From: Bacteroidota bacterium
Lineage (GTDB): Bacteria > Bacteroidota > Bacteroidia > Flavobacteriales_D > Crocinitomicaceae
Length of the DNA stretch: 64,000 nt
Reading direction: 5' to 3'
Assembly (NCBI GenBank): GCA_016866255.1
Contig: VGMY01000010.1
Coordinates: 20,227-84,226 of the forward strand
The notes under the pieces were generated by a model that made no database searches, was not told where the DNA came from, and was given only the letters and a program-made list of their open reading frames with translations. A program made the translations under genes and the position numbers. Each line of letters begins with the position of its first letter. Positions within the stretch are counted from its first letter, which is position 1. Shown here in pieces: positions 38,156 to 47,938 of this stretch.

Positions 38156-38703
38156 ATCTTGGTTCGTTTTCCGGTGAATTGCCGTTTGGTAATGTCAATG
38201 CGATTGTCTACGGACTCGACCAATTTGTCTTTTCCATAAATAAATTCATCACGCTCGAATTGAGTGGGAACCAAACGATCGGTTAAAAATACAGCTTCTT
38301 TAGGACAGGCCTCCTCGCACAACCCACAAAAAATGCAACGAAGCATATTGATTTCATAAGTCACTGCATATTTTTCTTCGCGGTACAAGTGCATTTGGTC
38401 TTTGGTTCGTTCAGCCGATGTCATGGTAATTGCCTCGGCTGGACAAGCTACAGCACACAGACCACAGGCCGTGCAATTTTCGCGCCCTTGTTCATCGCGT
38501 TTAAGCACGTGCATCCCCCGGTAAATCGGTGCAAATGTTCGGGTCTCCTCAGGGTATTTAACGGTTTTTCGTCGTTTTAACATGTGTTTCAGCGTGACCA
38601 TCATCCCTTTCAAAATAGCGGGTATGTACAGTTTTTCCATGAAGGTCATGGGTTTGTCTGAAACAACTTTTTTTCTATTGGTAAGTGACTCCATAGCGAA
38701 CAA
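38152..38703 (-). CDS. nuoI: NADH-quinone oxidoreductase subunit I (two 4Fe-4S)
   Basis: CTACGLCAVACPAEAI and CIFCGLCEEACPKEAV. Confidence 0.95.
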   Translation of the reverse strand: MFAMESLTNRKKVVSDKPMTFMEKLYIPAILKGMMVTLKHMLKRRKTVKYPEETRTFAPIYRGMHVLKRDEQGRENCTACGLCAVACPAEAITMTSAERTKDQMHLYREEKYAVTYEINMLRCIFCGLCEEACPKEAVFLTDRLVPTQFERDEFIYGKDKLVESVDNRIDITKRQFTGKRTKI

Positions 38704-39738
38704 TTAAAACCAATTATGATAAAATGCTACAACGAATCCGGTAACTAACATATTCACGAGAGCAATGGGGATCAATACTTTCCAACCTAAATGCATCAGT
38801 TGGTCGAAACGAAAACGAGGTATGGTCCAGCGAATCCACATAAATACAAAAATTAATAGGAAAATTTTGACAAAAAAGACAGCGACGCCGATAAGCGCTA
38901 ATAAATTTGGGCTATTCGTTAAAGCGTCCATTCCGGGAAAATTATACCCTCCAAAAAATAAAATCGCCATAATGGCCGAAGATACAAACATCGCCACGTA
39001 TTCTGAAAACAAAAACAATCCGAGTTTCATAGAACTGTATTCGGTATGATAGCCACCAATAAGTTCATTCTCGCATTCCGGCAAATCGAAAGGTGCTCGG
39101 TTCGTCTCTGCCAATGCACAGATGAAAAAAACAATAAACGCAACAGGTTGGTACCAAATGTTCCAATTCATAGCATGTTGGCTTTCAACGATTGCCCTTA
39201 GGTCAAGGCTTCCTGAAATCATAATGACCGTAATGGCAGAAATTCCCATGGCCAGCTCGTAAGAAATCATCTGTGAGGATGCGCGAATAGCACCAAATAA
39301 AGAGTATTTATTATTCGATGCCCAGCCGCCAATCATTATTCCATAAACACCTATGGATATAATGCCAAAAGCAAATAAAATGCCAATGTTGATTTCGGCA
39401 ACTTGAAGGGAAATTTGTCGACCGAATAAGAGCAAGTTTGGTCCCCAAGGAATAATGGCACTGGTAATCAAGGAGGTAAACATCGCAATTCCGGGCCCAA
39501 GGATAAATAGCCAACGGTCTGCATTTGATGGGGCAAAATCTTCTTTCATGAACATTTTCACGCCATCGGCGATGGGTTGTAATATACCGAAGGGCCCAGC
39601 TCGATCGGGACCAACGCGATCCTGAATCCATGCAGCGAGCTTTCGTTCAAAATACGTTTGATAGGCAGCAATTCCCAGAGAGATTACAAAAAGCAATAAG
39701 ACAAGAACCAATTTATCAATCCAGTAAAAAGTCTCCAT
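38704..39738 (-). CDS. nuoH: NADH-quinone oxidoreductase subunit H
   Basis: ERKLAAWIQDRVGPDRAGPFGILQPIADGVKMFMKED, AETNRAPFDLPECENELIGGYHTEYSSMKLGLFLFSEY. Confidence 0.96.
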   Translation of the reverse strand: METFYWIDKLVLVLLLFVISLGIAAYQTYFERKLAAWIQDRVGPDRAGPFGILQPIADGVKMFMKEDFAPSNADRWLFILGPGIAMFTSLITSAIIPWGPNLLLFGRQISLQVAEINIGILFAFGIISIGVYGIMIGGWASNNKYSLFGAIRASSQMISYELAMGISAITVIMISGSLDLRAIVESQHAMNWNIWYQPVAFIVFFICALAETNRAPFDLPECENELIGGYHTEYSSMKLGLFLFSEYVAMFVSSAIMAILFFGGYNFPGMDALTNSPNLLALIGVAVFFVKIFLLIFVFMWIRWTIPRFRFDQLMHLGWKVLIPIALVNMLVTGFVVAFYHNWF

Positions 39739-40700
39739 TATGAAATGCGTTTTACGGGTTTATCGATGGTTGTAGCATATTTCCCCTGCGAAATTACCGA
39801 TTGCCGATTGATGACGCGTGGACCAAGGACATTCCAATCGGTGACCTCTTTTTTCTCGAATCGGCAGTCGTTGCATAACCAGGCGGTTTTTTGTTCAATT
39901 TCCTCAACTTCTCCAAACTGATCTTTGCGAGCAGTTACGCGGTATATTTCATTTCCGAACATCCAAACCACAGCTTTACCACAGCATTTTGAACATGATC
40001 TTTCCGCCTCCATGGGTTTCAGGAACCAAACTCTGCTTTTGAACCGAAAGGTTCGGTCAGTGAGCGCACCAACAGGGCAAACATCAATCATGTTACCGGA
40101 GAAATCGTTATCCACTGCCTGCTCGATGTAGGTAGATATTTCGGCATGTTCCCCGCGATGCAGTACTCCATGAACCCGCTTGTCGGTGAGTTGATTGGCA
40201 ACGTAAACGCAGCGGTAGCACAGGATGCAACGGTTCATATGTAATTTGATTTTATTCCCAATGTCGATGGGCTCAAATATCCTCCGATCCTCTTCGTAGC
40301 GAGTTTTGGCGCTGCCGTGTTCGTAGCCTAAGTCTTGCAAATGGCATTCCCCTGCTTGATCACAAATAGGACAATCTAAGGGGTGATTGGCTAGAAGAAA
40401 TTCTACCACTCCTCCCCGGTTGTCGTGTACGCGTTGGCTGCTCTTATTGTTCACCACCATACCATCCTGAACCGGCGTGGAACAGGAAGCAACAAGTTTC
40501 GGCATTGGTCGGGGATCCGCGGCAGAGCCTGCGGCAACTTCAACGAGGCATGTGCGACATTTTCCACCAGTACCCGGTAGTTTGCTGTAGTAGCACATGG
40601 CAGGAGGAACAACGTCACCACCGATTTGCCGAGCGGCATTGAGAATCGTTGTTCCGGGTTCTACCGAGACTTCAACGCCATCTATTGTAACTTTTACCAT
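39738..40700 (-). CDS. nuoG: NADH-quinone oxidoreductase subunit G, short form (2Fe-2S / 4Fe-4S region only)
   Basis: CRTCLVEV, HPLDCPICDQAGECHLQDLGYEHG, MNRCILCYRCVYVANQL; only 320 aa. Confidence 0.9.
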   Translation of the reverse strand: MVKVTIDGVEVSVEPGTTILNAARQIGGDVVPPAMCYYSKLPGTGGKCRTCLVEVAAGSAADPRPMPKLVASCSTPVQDGMVVNNKSSQRVHDNRGGVVEFLLANHPLDCPICDQAGECHLQDLGYEHGSAKTRYEEDRRIFEPIDIGNKIKLHMNRCILCYRCVYVANQLTDKRVHGVLHRGEHAEISTYIEQAVDNDFSGNMIDVCPVGALTDRTFRFKSRVWFLKPMEAERSCSKCCGKAVVWMFGNEIYRVTARKDQFGEVEEIEQKTAWLCNDCRFEKKEVTDWNVLGPRVINRQSVISQGKYATTIDKPVKRIS

Positions 40701-40709
40701 ACCTAAATA

Positions 40710-42053
40710 TTATGCAACAAGGGGTTGCTGAATTAAACCGTAATTTCTGATCTGGGCCTCTTCGGGATGGGTAACATGCCATTCGAATTCATCGCGGAAG
40801 TGCCGAATTGCAGCAGCAACGGGCCAAGCAGCGGCGTCTCCTAACGGACAAATCGTATTCCCTTCGATTTTTTTATTAATGTCTGCGAGTAAATCGATAT
40901 CGCGCAGGTGACCCTTACCGGTTTCTAATCGGTGCAATACTTTTTCCATCCAGCCGGTTCCCTCACGACAAGGAGAGCACTGGCCGCACGACTCGTGGGC
41001 ATAAAAGCGGGTAAAGTTCCAGGTGTTCCTCACGATGCATTGATCTTCATCGAAAACAATGAAGCCTCCTGAACCCAACATGGATCCACTTTGGAAACCT
41101 CCATCGGCCAAACTCTCATAGGTCATTAAGCGCTGTTCACCGGCAGCGGTTTTAGTCACCAGGTGGTGGGGTAGAATGGGAACAGAGGAACCTCCGGGAA
41201 CACATGCTTTGAGTTTCTTTCCTTTCGCAATTCCCCGACAGTAATTATCGCCGTAAATGAACTCTTCTACGCTCAACCCTAATTCTATTTCATACACCCC
41301 CGGACGCTCTAGGTTACCACACGCTGATACGAGCTTGGTGCCCGTGCTTTTACCGATTCCAATGGAAGCGTAGGCGTCACCACCGTCGCGTACAATAGGC
41401 ACAACAGCGGCTATGGACTCCACATTGTTAACTACCGTAGGACTGGCCCACAGACCTTTCACAGCAGGAAACGGAGGTTTGATTCTTGGATTGCCTCGTT
41501 TTCCCTCCAAGGATTCCAACAAGGCGGTTTCTTCCCCGCATATGTAAGCACCTCCTCCAGGAGTGATGACAAGGTCGTGGTCGAAACCACTTCCGAAAAT
41601 ATTCTTTCCTAAATACCCTTTCGCATAGGCTTCGTTAATGGCATTCTGCAAAATTTCGAGCACGTACATGAACTCGCCGCGTATGTAAATGTAGGAAGTT
41701 TTTGCCCCCAGCGCGTAGGAGGATAAAATCATCCCTTCCACCAACAAGTGGGGAATTTTTTCCATTAAATATCGGTCTTTAAAGGTTCCGGGCTCCGACT
41801 CATCGGCATTGCAAACGAGGTATCTGGGAATTCCTTCAGGCTTTGCTAAAAAGGACCATTTTAACCCTGTTGGAAAACCTGCGCCACCTCGTCCTCTTAG
41901 GCCTGATTTTTTAACTTCCTCTACAACCTCGTCAGGGCTCATTTTTTGGAGCGCTTTTTTTAAGGAGGCATAGCCCCCGTGTTTGACATAGGCATCAATT
42001 CCCTGAATTCCGGGAACGTCTAAATGTTCTAAAAGTAATTTTCTGTTTGTCAT
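40710..42053 (-). CDS. nuoF: NADH-quinone oxidoreductase subunit F
   Basis: SGLRGRGGAGFPTGLKWSF, CNADESEPGTFKDRYLME, GAYICGEETALLESLEGKRGNPR, ESCGQCSPCREGT. Confidence 0.97.
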   Translation of the reverse strand: MTNRKLLLEHLDVPGIQGIDAYVKHGGYASLKKALQKMSPDEVVEEVKKSGLRGRGGAGFPTGLKWSFLAKPEGIPRYLVCNADESEPGTFKDRYLMEKIPHLLVEGMILSSYALGAKTSYIYIRGEFMYVLEILQNAINEAYAKGYLGKNIFGSGFDHDLVITPGGGAYICGEETALLESLEGKRGNPRIKPPFPAVKGLWASPTVVNNVESIAAVVPIVRDGGDAYASIGIGKSTGTKLVSACGNLERPGVYEIELGLSVEEFIYGDNYCRGIAKGKKLKACVPGGSSVPILPHHLVTKTAAGEQRLMTYESLADGGFQSGSMLGSGGFIVFDEDQCIVRNTWNFTRFYAHESCGQCSPCREGTGWMEKVLHRLETGKGHLRDIDLLADINKKIEGNTICPLGDAAAWPVAAAIRHFRDEFEWHVTHPEEAQIRNYGLIQQPLVA

Positions 42054-42589
42054 AAGGCTCCCGGTTTTATTTCACCTCTTTGGTATTGTTCAATTAAGGA
42101 ATCTATTTTTTCTGGGGTTAGGTGTTCGTGAAAACGATGACGACATTGTAAGAGAGGACCATAACCGCAACCTCCCAAACACTCAGCGGTTTTTAAGGTA
42201 AAAAGCCCGTCTTTGGTGGTTTCCCCAATTCCAATATTTAGCTTGTGGCCAATGTACTCGATCAATTGGTCGCTTCCCACCAACATACAGGGGCCTGTTC
42301 GGCACACTTCAAAAACGTATTTTCCAACGGGTTCCAAGTGAAACATCGTGTAAAAGGTAGCCACCTCGTAAACTTCGATCGGCTCAACACGGAGAATTTC
42401 TGCAATTTGATCCATGGAATGTACGCTAAGCCAACCAAATTCAGCTTGCGCTAAATGAAGGATTTTTAAAATCGCACTTTTTTCTTTTCCTTCCGGAAAG
42501 CAGTTTTTGGCTTCCTCCATTTTGGCAATTAATTCCGCCGAAAATTGGGTTGTCCCTTCGGTAGTAACGACTTTTTTTGATTCTTTCAT
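42050..42589 (-). CDS. nuoE: NADH-quinone oxidoreductase subunit E
   Basis: EVYEVATFYTMFHLEPVGKYVFEVCRTGPCMLVG, ECLGGCGYGPLLQCR. Confidence 0.95.
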   Translation of the reverse strand: MKESKKVVTTEGTTQFSAELIAKMEEAKNCFPEGKEKSAILKILHLAQAEFGWLSVHSMDQIAEILRVEPIEVYEVATFYTMFHLEPVGKYVFEVCRTGPCMLVGSDQLIEYIGHKLNIGIGETTKDGLFTLKTAECLGGCGYGPLLQCRHRFHEHLTPEKIDSLIEQYQRGEIKPGAL

Positions 42590-42592
42590 ACC

Positions 42593-43822
42593 TTATGCAT
42601 CTAGCTCTCCCGCAATTACATTAATGCTGCTTAGGGTAATTACAGCATCGCTGATATTCGACCCTGTTATCATTTCAGGATAAGCCTGGTAATAGATGAA
42701 ACATGGTCTCCTAAACTGTAAACGATAAGGAGATCTTCCACCATCGCTGATTAAGTAATACCCCAACTCGCCGTTTCCACCCTCTACGCTATGATAAATT
42801 TCTCCCACTGGAACCGCCGATTCTCCCATAATAATTTTAAAATGGTAAATAAGCGCCTCCATATTGTTGTATACATCTTTTTTATCCGGTAAATAAAACT
42901 CAGGAACGTCTCCGTGGAAAGCGCCCTCGGGCAAATTATTGTAAGCCTGTTCTATAATTCGTAAGCTTTGTCGGATTTCTTCTTGTCGTACCATGAAGCG
43001 GTCGTAAGTATCTCCATTGACCCCGACAGGAATGATGAAATCAAAATCGCTGTAGGAGGAATAAGGGTGCATTACTCGCACGTCATAATCAATTCCCGCA
43101 GCTCGTAAATTCGGTCCGGTGAAACCGTAGGCAAGTGCACGATCTGCAGAAATCGAACCCGCTCCTTTGGTACGATCCATGAAAATTCGGTTGCGCTCCA
43201 GCATTCCATTCCATTCCTCAAATGCAAGAGGAAAAGTTTTTAGAAATTCCTTCAGTTTTGTATGAAAAACCGGACTAAAATCTTTGTCAAAACCGCCGAT
43301 TCTTCCGATGTTGGTTGTTAAGCGCGCACCGCACATTTCTTCGTACAATTCGTAAATCTTCTCCCGTTCTGAAAACGGATAAAAGAAACTGGTTAGGGCA
43401 CCGGTGTCAACGCCTATGATGGAGTCGCAAATCAAGTGGTCTGCAATTCTCGCGAGTTCCATAACAATCACCCGCATGTAATCAACCCGCTTCGGGATTT
43501 CTGCGTTCAGCAGTTTTTCGACCGTCATGTGCCAACCGAGGTTGTTGATCGGTGAGGAACAATAGTTTAAGCGATCTGTGATAGGAGTGATTTGATTGTA
43601 TGGACGGCGTTCGGCAAGTTTTTCAAACGCTCGGTGAATGTAGCCAACTGTCTGGACAGAATTCAATATTTTTTCTCCATCAACCGTCAAAATGTTTTGA
43701 AAAATTCCGTGGGTAGCTGGGTGGGTAGGGCCAAAGTTGATGGTAGCAATTTCGCCATCGATATTTTCCTTAGCGAGGACTTGACCGTTGGAGAGATGTA
43801 TGAGGTTATCGTTTGGATTCAT
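42593..43822 (-). CDS. nuoD: NADH-quinone oxidoreductase subunit D
   Basis: NFGPTHPATHGIFQNILTVDGE; ORF extends to 43921 but Met at about 43822 (MNPNDNLIHL) is the likely start. Confidence 0.95.
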   Translation of the reverse strand: MNPNDNLIHLSNGQVLAKENIDGEIATINFGPTHPATHGIFQNILTVDGEKILNSVQTVGYIHRAFEKLAERRPYNQITPITDRLNYCSSPINNLGWHMTVEKLLNAEIPKRVDYMRVIVMELARIADHLICDSIIGVDTGALTSFFYPFSEREKIYELYEEMCGARLTTNIGRIGGFDKDFSPVFHTKLKEFLKTFPLAFEEWNGMLERNRIFMDRTKGAGSISADRALAYGFTGPNLRAAGIDYDVRVMHPYSSYSDFDFIIPVGVNGDTYDRFMVRQEEIRQSLRIIEQAYNNLPEGAFHGDVPEFYLPDKKDVYNNMEALIYHFKIIMGESAVPVGEIYHSVEGGNGELGYYLISDGGRSPYRLQFRRPCFIYYQAYPEMITGSNISDAVITLSSINVIAGELDA

Positions 43823-43832
43823 CGTATTTTTC

Positions 43833-44339
43833 TTAGCGTCCAAAAAAGCGGTCATCTTTATCTTCTCGGGTTGCATCTTCCAAAGGGTGTTGCTTGAGCA
43901 TTGGAAAGTAGTCCATTTCATCCATGTTGAGAATACGCGTCAAATTCGGATGATTATCAAATTGTATTCCGAAAAAATCGTACGTTTCACGCTCCATCCA
44001 ATTGGCACAATCGAAAAGAGGGGTTATGCTTTGAATTCTTGGGTTTTCAGCTGATAAATAGGTTTTTATCCTTAATCGAAGGGCATGCTTCCAACTATGC
44101 ATGTGGTATACTACACATAGCTCTTGCCCTGTGGACTCCGGATAATGAACTCCTCCAATGAGCGTCAGGAAATTAAACGACAACTGGGATTCAGATTTTA
44201 ATTCTTGAATGATGTCGAAGACGTCTGGGGCTGCCACTTCAATGACCAGGCAGTCGTAAAGCTCCTCGCTCGCCAGTATTCGTCGCTCAAAAAGGGAATG
44301 TAACCTCTCTGAGAGGGAACTATTTGTCATTTTTTGCAT
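43833..44339 (-). CDS. nuoC: NADH-quinone oxidoreductase subunit C
   Basis: ANWMERETYDFFGIQFDNHPNLTRILNMDEMDYFPMLKQHPLED. Confidence 0.93.
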   Translation of the reverse strand: MQKMTNSSLSERLHSLFERRILASEELYDCLVIEVAAPDVFDIIQELKSESQLSFNFLTLIGGVHYPESTGQELCVVYHMHSWKHALRLRIKTYLSAENPRIQSITPLFDCANWMERETYDFFGIQFDNHPNLTRILNMDEMDYFPMLKQHPLEDATREDKDDRFFGR

Positions 44340-44877
44340 TCGTCACTTCAATTTTAAATTCGCTCAACAAATGCCGGTATTCTTCACTGTAGCGCCTACG
44401 TAAGGGTTCGTGTTTAACCAATCGGTGAATGTTCATGACCCCATCAATGATTTGTTCTGGTCTGGGCGGACAGCCCGGAACGTAGACGTCTACCGGTATG
44501 ATGCGATCGATTCCCTGTAATACGCTGTAGGTATCGAAAATTCCTCCTGAGGAAGCGCATGCTCCAACGGATAGAACCCACTTGGGCTCTGCCATCTGCT
44601 CATAAACCTTCTGAAGGACCGGTCCTAACTTTTTTGAAATGGTCCCAGCCACAATAAGAAGGTCGGTTTGTCTCGGGGTAAAACTCATTCGTTCCATGCC
44701 GAAGCGCGATAAATCGTACATGGATCCCATCGTGGCCATAAATTCAATGCCGCAGCATGACGTTGCAAACGGTAAAGGCCAAACGGAATTGGAACGGGCC
44801 AAAGCCACAGCTTTATCCAGTGTGGTTAATTGATAGCCTTCCCCGTTGATTACTTCAAGGTCTTCTATTTTTCCCAT
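44320..44877 (-). CDS. nuoB: NADH-quinone oxidoreductase subunit B
   Basis: WPLPFATSCCGIEFMATMGSMYDLSRFGMERMSFTPRQTDLLIVAGT, VDVYVPGCPPRPEQIIDGVM. Confidence 0.97.
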   Translation of the reverse strand: MGKIEDLEVINGEGYQLTTLDKAVALARSNSVWPLPFATSCCGIEFMATMGSMYDLSRFGMERMSFTPRQTDLLIVAGTISKKLGPVLQKVYEQMAEPKWVLSVGACASSGGIFDTYSVLQGIDRIIPVDVYVPGCPPRPEQIIDGVMNIHRLVKHEPLRRRYSEEYRHLLSEFKIEVTNAKNDK

Positions 44878-45257
44878 TCCAGCGCACCTTTTTTACGTAC
44901 ATAAATAAATCCAATGAGGAAGAACGCAACGAACAAAACAACGGCCAATAAACCCTCCAATTTCAGCTCGTGAAAATTGACCGCATAAGGATAAAAAAAG
45001 ATAACTTCTACATCGAAAAGAACGAACAAGATGGCGGTCATGAAATACCTTATGGAAACAGGGATACGGGCATTTCCTTTGCTTTCAATTCCGCACTCAA
45101 AATTTTCTTCTTTTCGGTGGGTTTTAACCCGGGGTGTCAGCAAATGCGTTGCAATCAAGGTAAAAATGACAAAGCCTGCGGCAACTGCGACTTGCATCAT
45201 GAGGGGGAGATAATTTAAATTGGATTCAGTATTCATAAAGGAGCTGTAAGTCTTCAC
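44865..45257 (-). CDS. nuoA: NADH-quinone oxidoreductase subunit A
   Basis: NFECGIESKGNARIPVSIRYFMTAILFVLFDVEVIFFYPYA. Confidence 0.95.
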   Translation of the reverse strand: MKTYSSFMNTESNLNYLPLMMQVAVAAGFVIFTLIATHLLTPRVKTHRKEENFECGIESKGNARIPVSIRYFMTAILFVLFDVEVIFFYPYAVNFHELKLEGLLAVVLFVAFFLIGFIYVRKKGALEWEK

Positions 45258-45309
45258 AAATTTAGTTTATACTTCGATACGGATGCAACAAAATTAGTCT
45301 TTTTTATGC

Positions 45310-46248
45310 TTAATGTTTTGCCGCCAGGTATCGCTCTGCGTCGAGGGCTGCTATACATCCTGTTCCGGCTGCCGTAATTGCCTGACGGTAAGTTTTATCT
45401 GCCGCATCACCTGATACAAAAACACCGGGAATATTGGTCCTAGAAGAACCTGGTTCCTCGTATTTGATATACCCGGTTTCATCAAGGTTAACATAATCCT
45501 TAAAAATGTCGGTGTTGGGGGTGTGACCAATTGCCACAAAAAATCCCGTACAAGGGACGGTCCATTCCTCTTGGGTGATGTTGCTACGAACGCACACACC
45601 GGTTACCACTTGTCCATCACCTAAAACTTCTACGGTTTCCGTGTTGTAAAGAATTTCGATGTTTGGGGTTTTCTTGACGCGTTCAGCCATAATTTTAGAA
45701 GCCCTGAAGTCGCCCTTACGAACCAACATCGTTACCTTTGAGCAAAGCTTGGATAGGTAGTGTGCCTCTTCACAGGCAGAGTCTCCCGCCCCGACAATTA
45801 CCGTTTCTTTACCTCGGTAGAAGAATCCGTCGCAAACCGCACATGCGGAAACTCCACCGCCCGTTTGCAGGTAATGCTGCTCGCTTGGTAAGCCCAAATA
45901 TTTTGCCGACGCACCTGTCGCAATAATTACGGTTTCAGCATGGATTTCTGTGTTATCCTCAGCCCAACATTTGTGGATGGATCCGGAAAAATCTACTCTG
46001 TTAATAAATCCAGATCGGACGTCGGTTTCGAAGCGTAAGGCCTGGTCCCGAAGTTGAATCATCATCTCGGGGCCAGTAACCCCTTGGGGATATCCAGGAA
46101 AATTTTCCACCTCGTTTGTTGTCGTAAGTTGGCCTCCCGGTTGTAATCCTTCGTAAAGAATCGGTTTCATATCTGCCCTTGCCGCGTAAATTGCAGCAGT
46201 GTAACCAGCAGGACCAGAACCGATAATAAGACACTTGGTTGATGTCAT
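45310..46248 (-). CDS. trxB: Thioredoxin-disulfide reductase
   Basis: IIGSGPAGYTAAIYAARADMKPILYEG, SACAVCDGFFYRGK (CxxC), ATGASAKYLGLPSE. Confidence 0.96.
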   Translation of the reverse strand: MTSTKCLIIGSGPAGYTAAIYAARADMKPILYEGLQPGGQLTTTNEVENFPGYPQGVTGPEMMIQLRDQALRFETDVRSGFINRVDFSGSIHKCWAEDNTEIHAETVIIATGASAKYLGLPSEQHYLQTGGGVSACAVCDGFFYRGKETVIVGAGDSACEEAHYLSKLCSKVTMLVRKGDFRASKIMAERVKKTPNIEILYNTETVEVLGDGQVVTGVCVRSNITQEEWTVPCTGFFVAIGHTPNTDIFKDYVNLDETGYIKYEEPGSSRTNIPGVFVSGDAADKTYRQAITAAGTGCIAALDAERYLAAKH

Positions 46249-46366
46249 GTTGTTCCCTTTTTTAAGTTTGCAAAAATACAACATTTATAGGTTTAAATAG
46301 TTGAATTGTGAGCAGACGCGGTAAAGATTTAACGAATTAATTACCTTCACAATCTAAAACCATCAA

Positions 46367-47938
46367 ATGAAAAGGCTATTATTTGTTTTCGCAATTGCTT
46401 CTTGGAACACTACGATCTTGTTCTCTCAATCCAATGCTCCTTCCAATTGGTATTTAAAAAGTCCGAAAAAGGACGGTATTTACGGAACTGCGGCCGAGGA
46501 GGCCTATGCCTTACTCACCGGACGCAAGTCGGTCCCGGTAATTGTTGGGGTAATTGATAGTGGGGTAGATATAGATCACCCAGATCTCAAGGACATCATT
46601 TGGGTGAATAACGACGAGGTTCCTGGAAACGGTTTGGACGATGATAACAACGGGTACGTGGATGACGTTCATGGATGGTCGTTTTTAGGCGGACAAAAGG
46701 AAGATATTGGGGATGAGGCTTCGGAGCTGAAGCGAATCGTATTTCTGGATAAAAAGTACTTTAACGGCAAGGACACTACGAAATTTGGAACGGCCGATAT
46801 GGAGCGATATGCCAACTACAAAAAATTAAAAGCCATTTATGATAAGGAGTTGATGCAGAGTCAAATGTCTTATCAAAACATTAAACTGATTACGGATTAC
46901 ATTGCAAACGTGAAACAACAATCGGGCAGTGCTTTTTCGAAAGAGGCGAACAAAAATTACAAGCCTGCAAATGAACGCGAAGAAAAAATTAAAAAACGTT
47001 TACGATTAATTTTAATGGCTCTCTCTCCAGAACAAATCGAGGCTCAATTGGCAGGGGCGAAAAGTTCATTGGAAGGACAAATGAACTTGGTAAATGTAGA
47101 TGCAGACAGTCTGCGTGCTTTGATGGTTGGGGATGATCCAATGGATTTAACAAACCGATATTACGGTTGCAATCGATACGAGGGCCCGGCTGCAATGCAC
47201 GGCACTCATGTGGCTGGTATCATCGGAGCTTCACGAGGTAATGGAGTAGGAATTGATGGTATAGCAGCCAATGTTCAAATCATGGTTTTGCGCGCTGTTC
47301 CCAACGGCGACGAACGCGATAAAGATGTGGCAAATGCGATTCGTTATGCAGTTGATAATGGAGCAAAGATTATTAATATGTCTTTTGGAAAGTACTACGT
47401 ATTGCACAAAGCTTATGTGGATGAAGCGATTCAATATGCCCTAGATCACGATGTTTTGCTGATCCATGCGGCGGGTAACGAATCAAAAAATAAGGATATG
47501 GAGACTTCTTTTCCTACTCGCAAGGCAGATAGCGGAAAGGAGTTTGCAAATTGGATTGAAGTCGGCGCATCCAGCAGCAGGCGAAGTCCGAAGAAAATCA
47601 TTGCGGAATTTTCCAATTATGGAGCCACTACAGTTGATTTTTTTGCTCCTGGTGTCGACATATATTCGACCGTTCCGGACGCGAAATACGAAGACGCTTC
47701 TGGTACGTCGATGGCTTGTCCAGCAACGGCCGGAGTGGCAGCAATAATACGCAGTTATTTTCCCCAGTTGAGCGCTGTTGAGGTGAAAGAGTTGCTCATA
47801 AAAACCACCACACCTTACAAAAAGAAAGTAGTTGTTCCGGGAACAAAAAAGAAAGCGAAGTTGAAAGAACTATCCCTTGCCGGCGGATTTTTGAATGCTG
47901 CGCAGGCGGTACAATGGCTTTTGGCTAACTCGCACTAA
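46367..47938 (+). CDS. S8 family serine peptidase (subtilase), secreted
   Basis: VIVGVIDSGVDIDHPDL, GTHVAGIIGASRGNGVG, ASGTSMACPATAGVAAII. Confidence 0.94.
   Translation: MKRLLFVFAIASWNTTILFSQSNAPSNWYLKSPKKDGIYGTAAEEAYALLTGRKSVPVIVGVIDSGVDIDHPDLKDIIWVNNDEVPGNGLDDDNNGYVDDVHGWSFLGGQKEDIGDEASELKRIVFLDKKYFNGKDTTKFGTADMERYANYKKLKAIYDKELMQSQMSYQNIKLITDYIANVKQQSGSAFSKEANKNYKPANEREEKIKKRLRLILMALSPEQIEAQLAGAKSSLEGQMNLVNVDADSLRALMVGDDPMDLTNRYYGCNRYEGPAAMHGTHVAGIIGASRGNGVGIDGIAANVQIMVLRAVPNGDERDKDVANAIRYAVDNGAKIINMSFGKYYVLHKAYVDEAIQYALDHDVLLIHAAGNESKNKDMETSFPTRKADSGKEFANWIEVGASSSRRSPKKIIAEFSNYGATTVDFFAPGVDIYSTVPDAKYEDASGTSMACPATAGVAAIIRSYFPQLSAVEVKELLIKTTTPYKKKVVVPGTKKKAKLKELSLAGGFLNAAQAVQWLLANSH

Noticed and set aside
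32606-45257. Search for novelty in the nuo operon beyond the short NuoG
   Set aside because: Gene order A-N and motifs are ordinary; small overlapping ORFs on the opposite strand are shadows.
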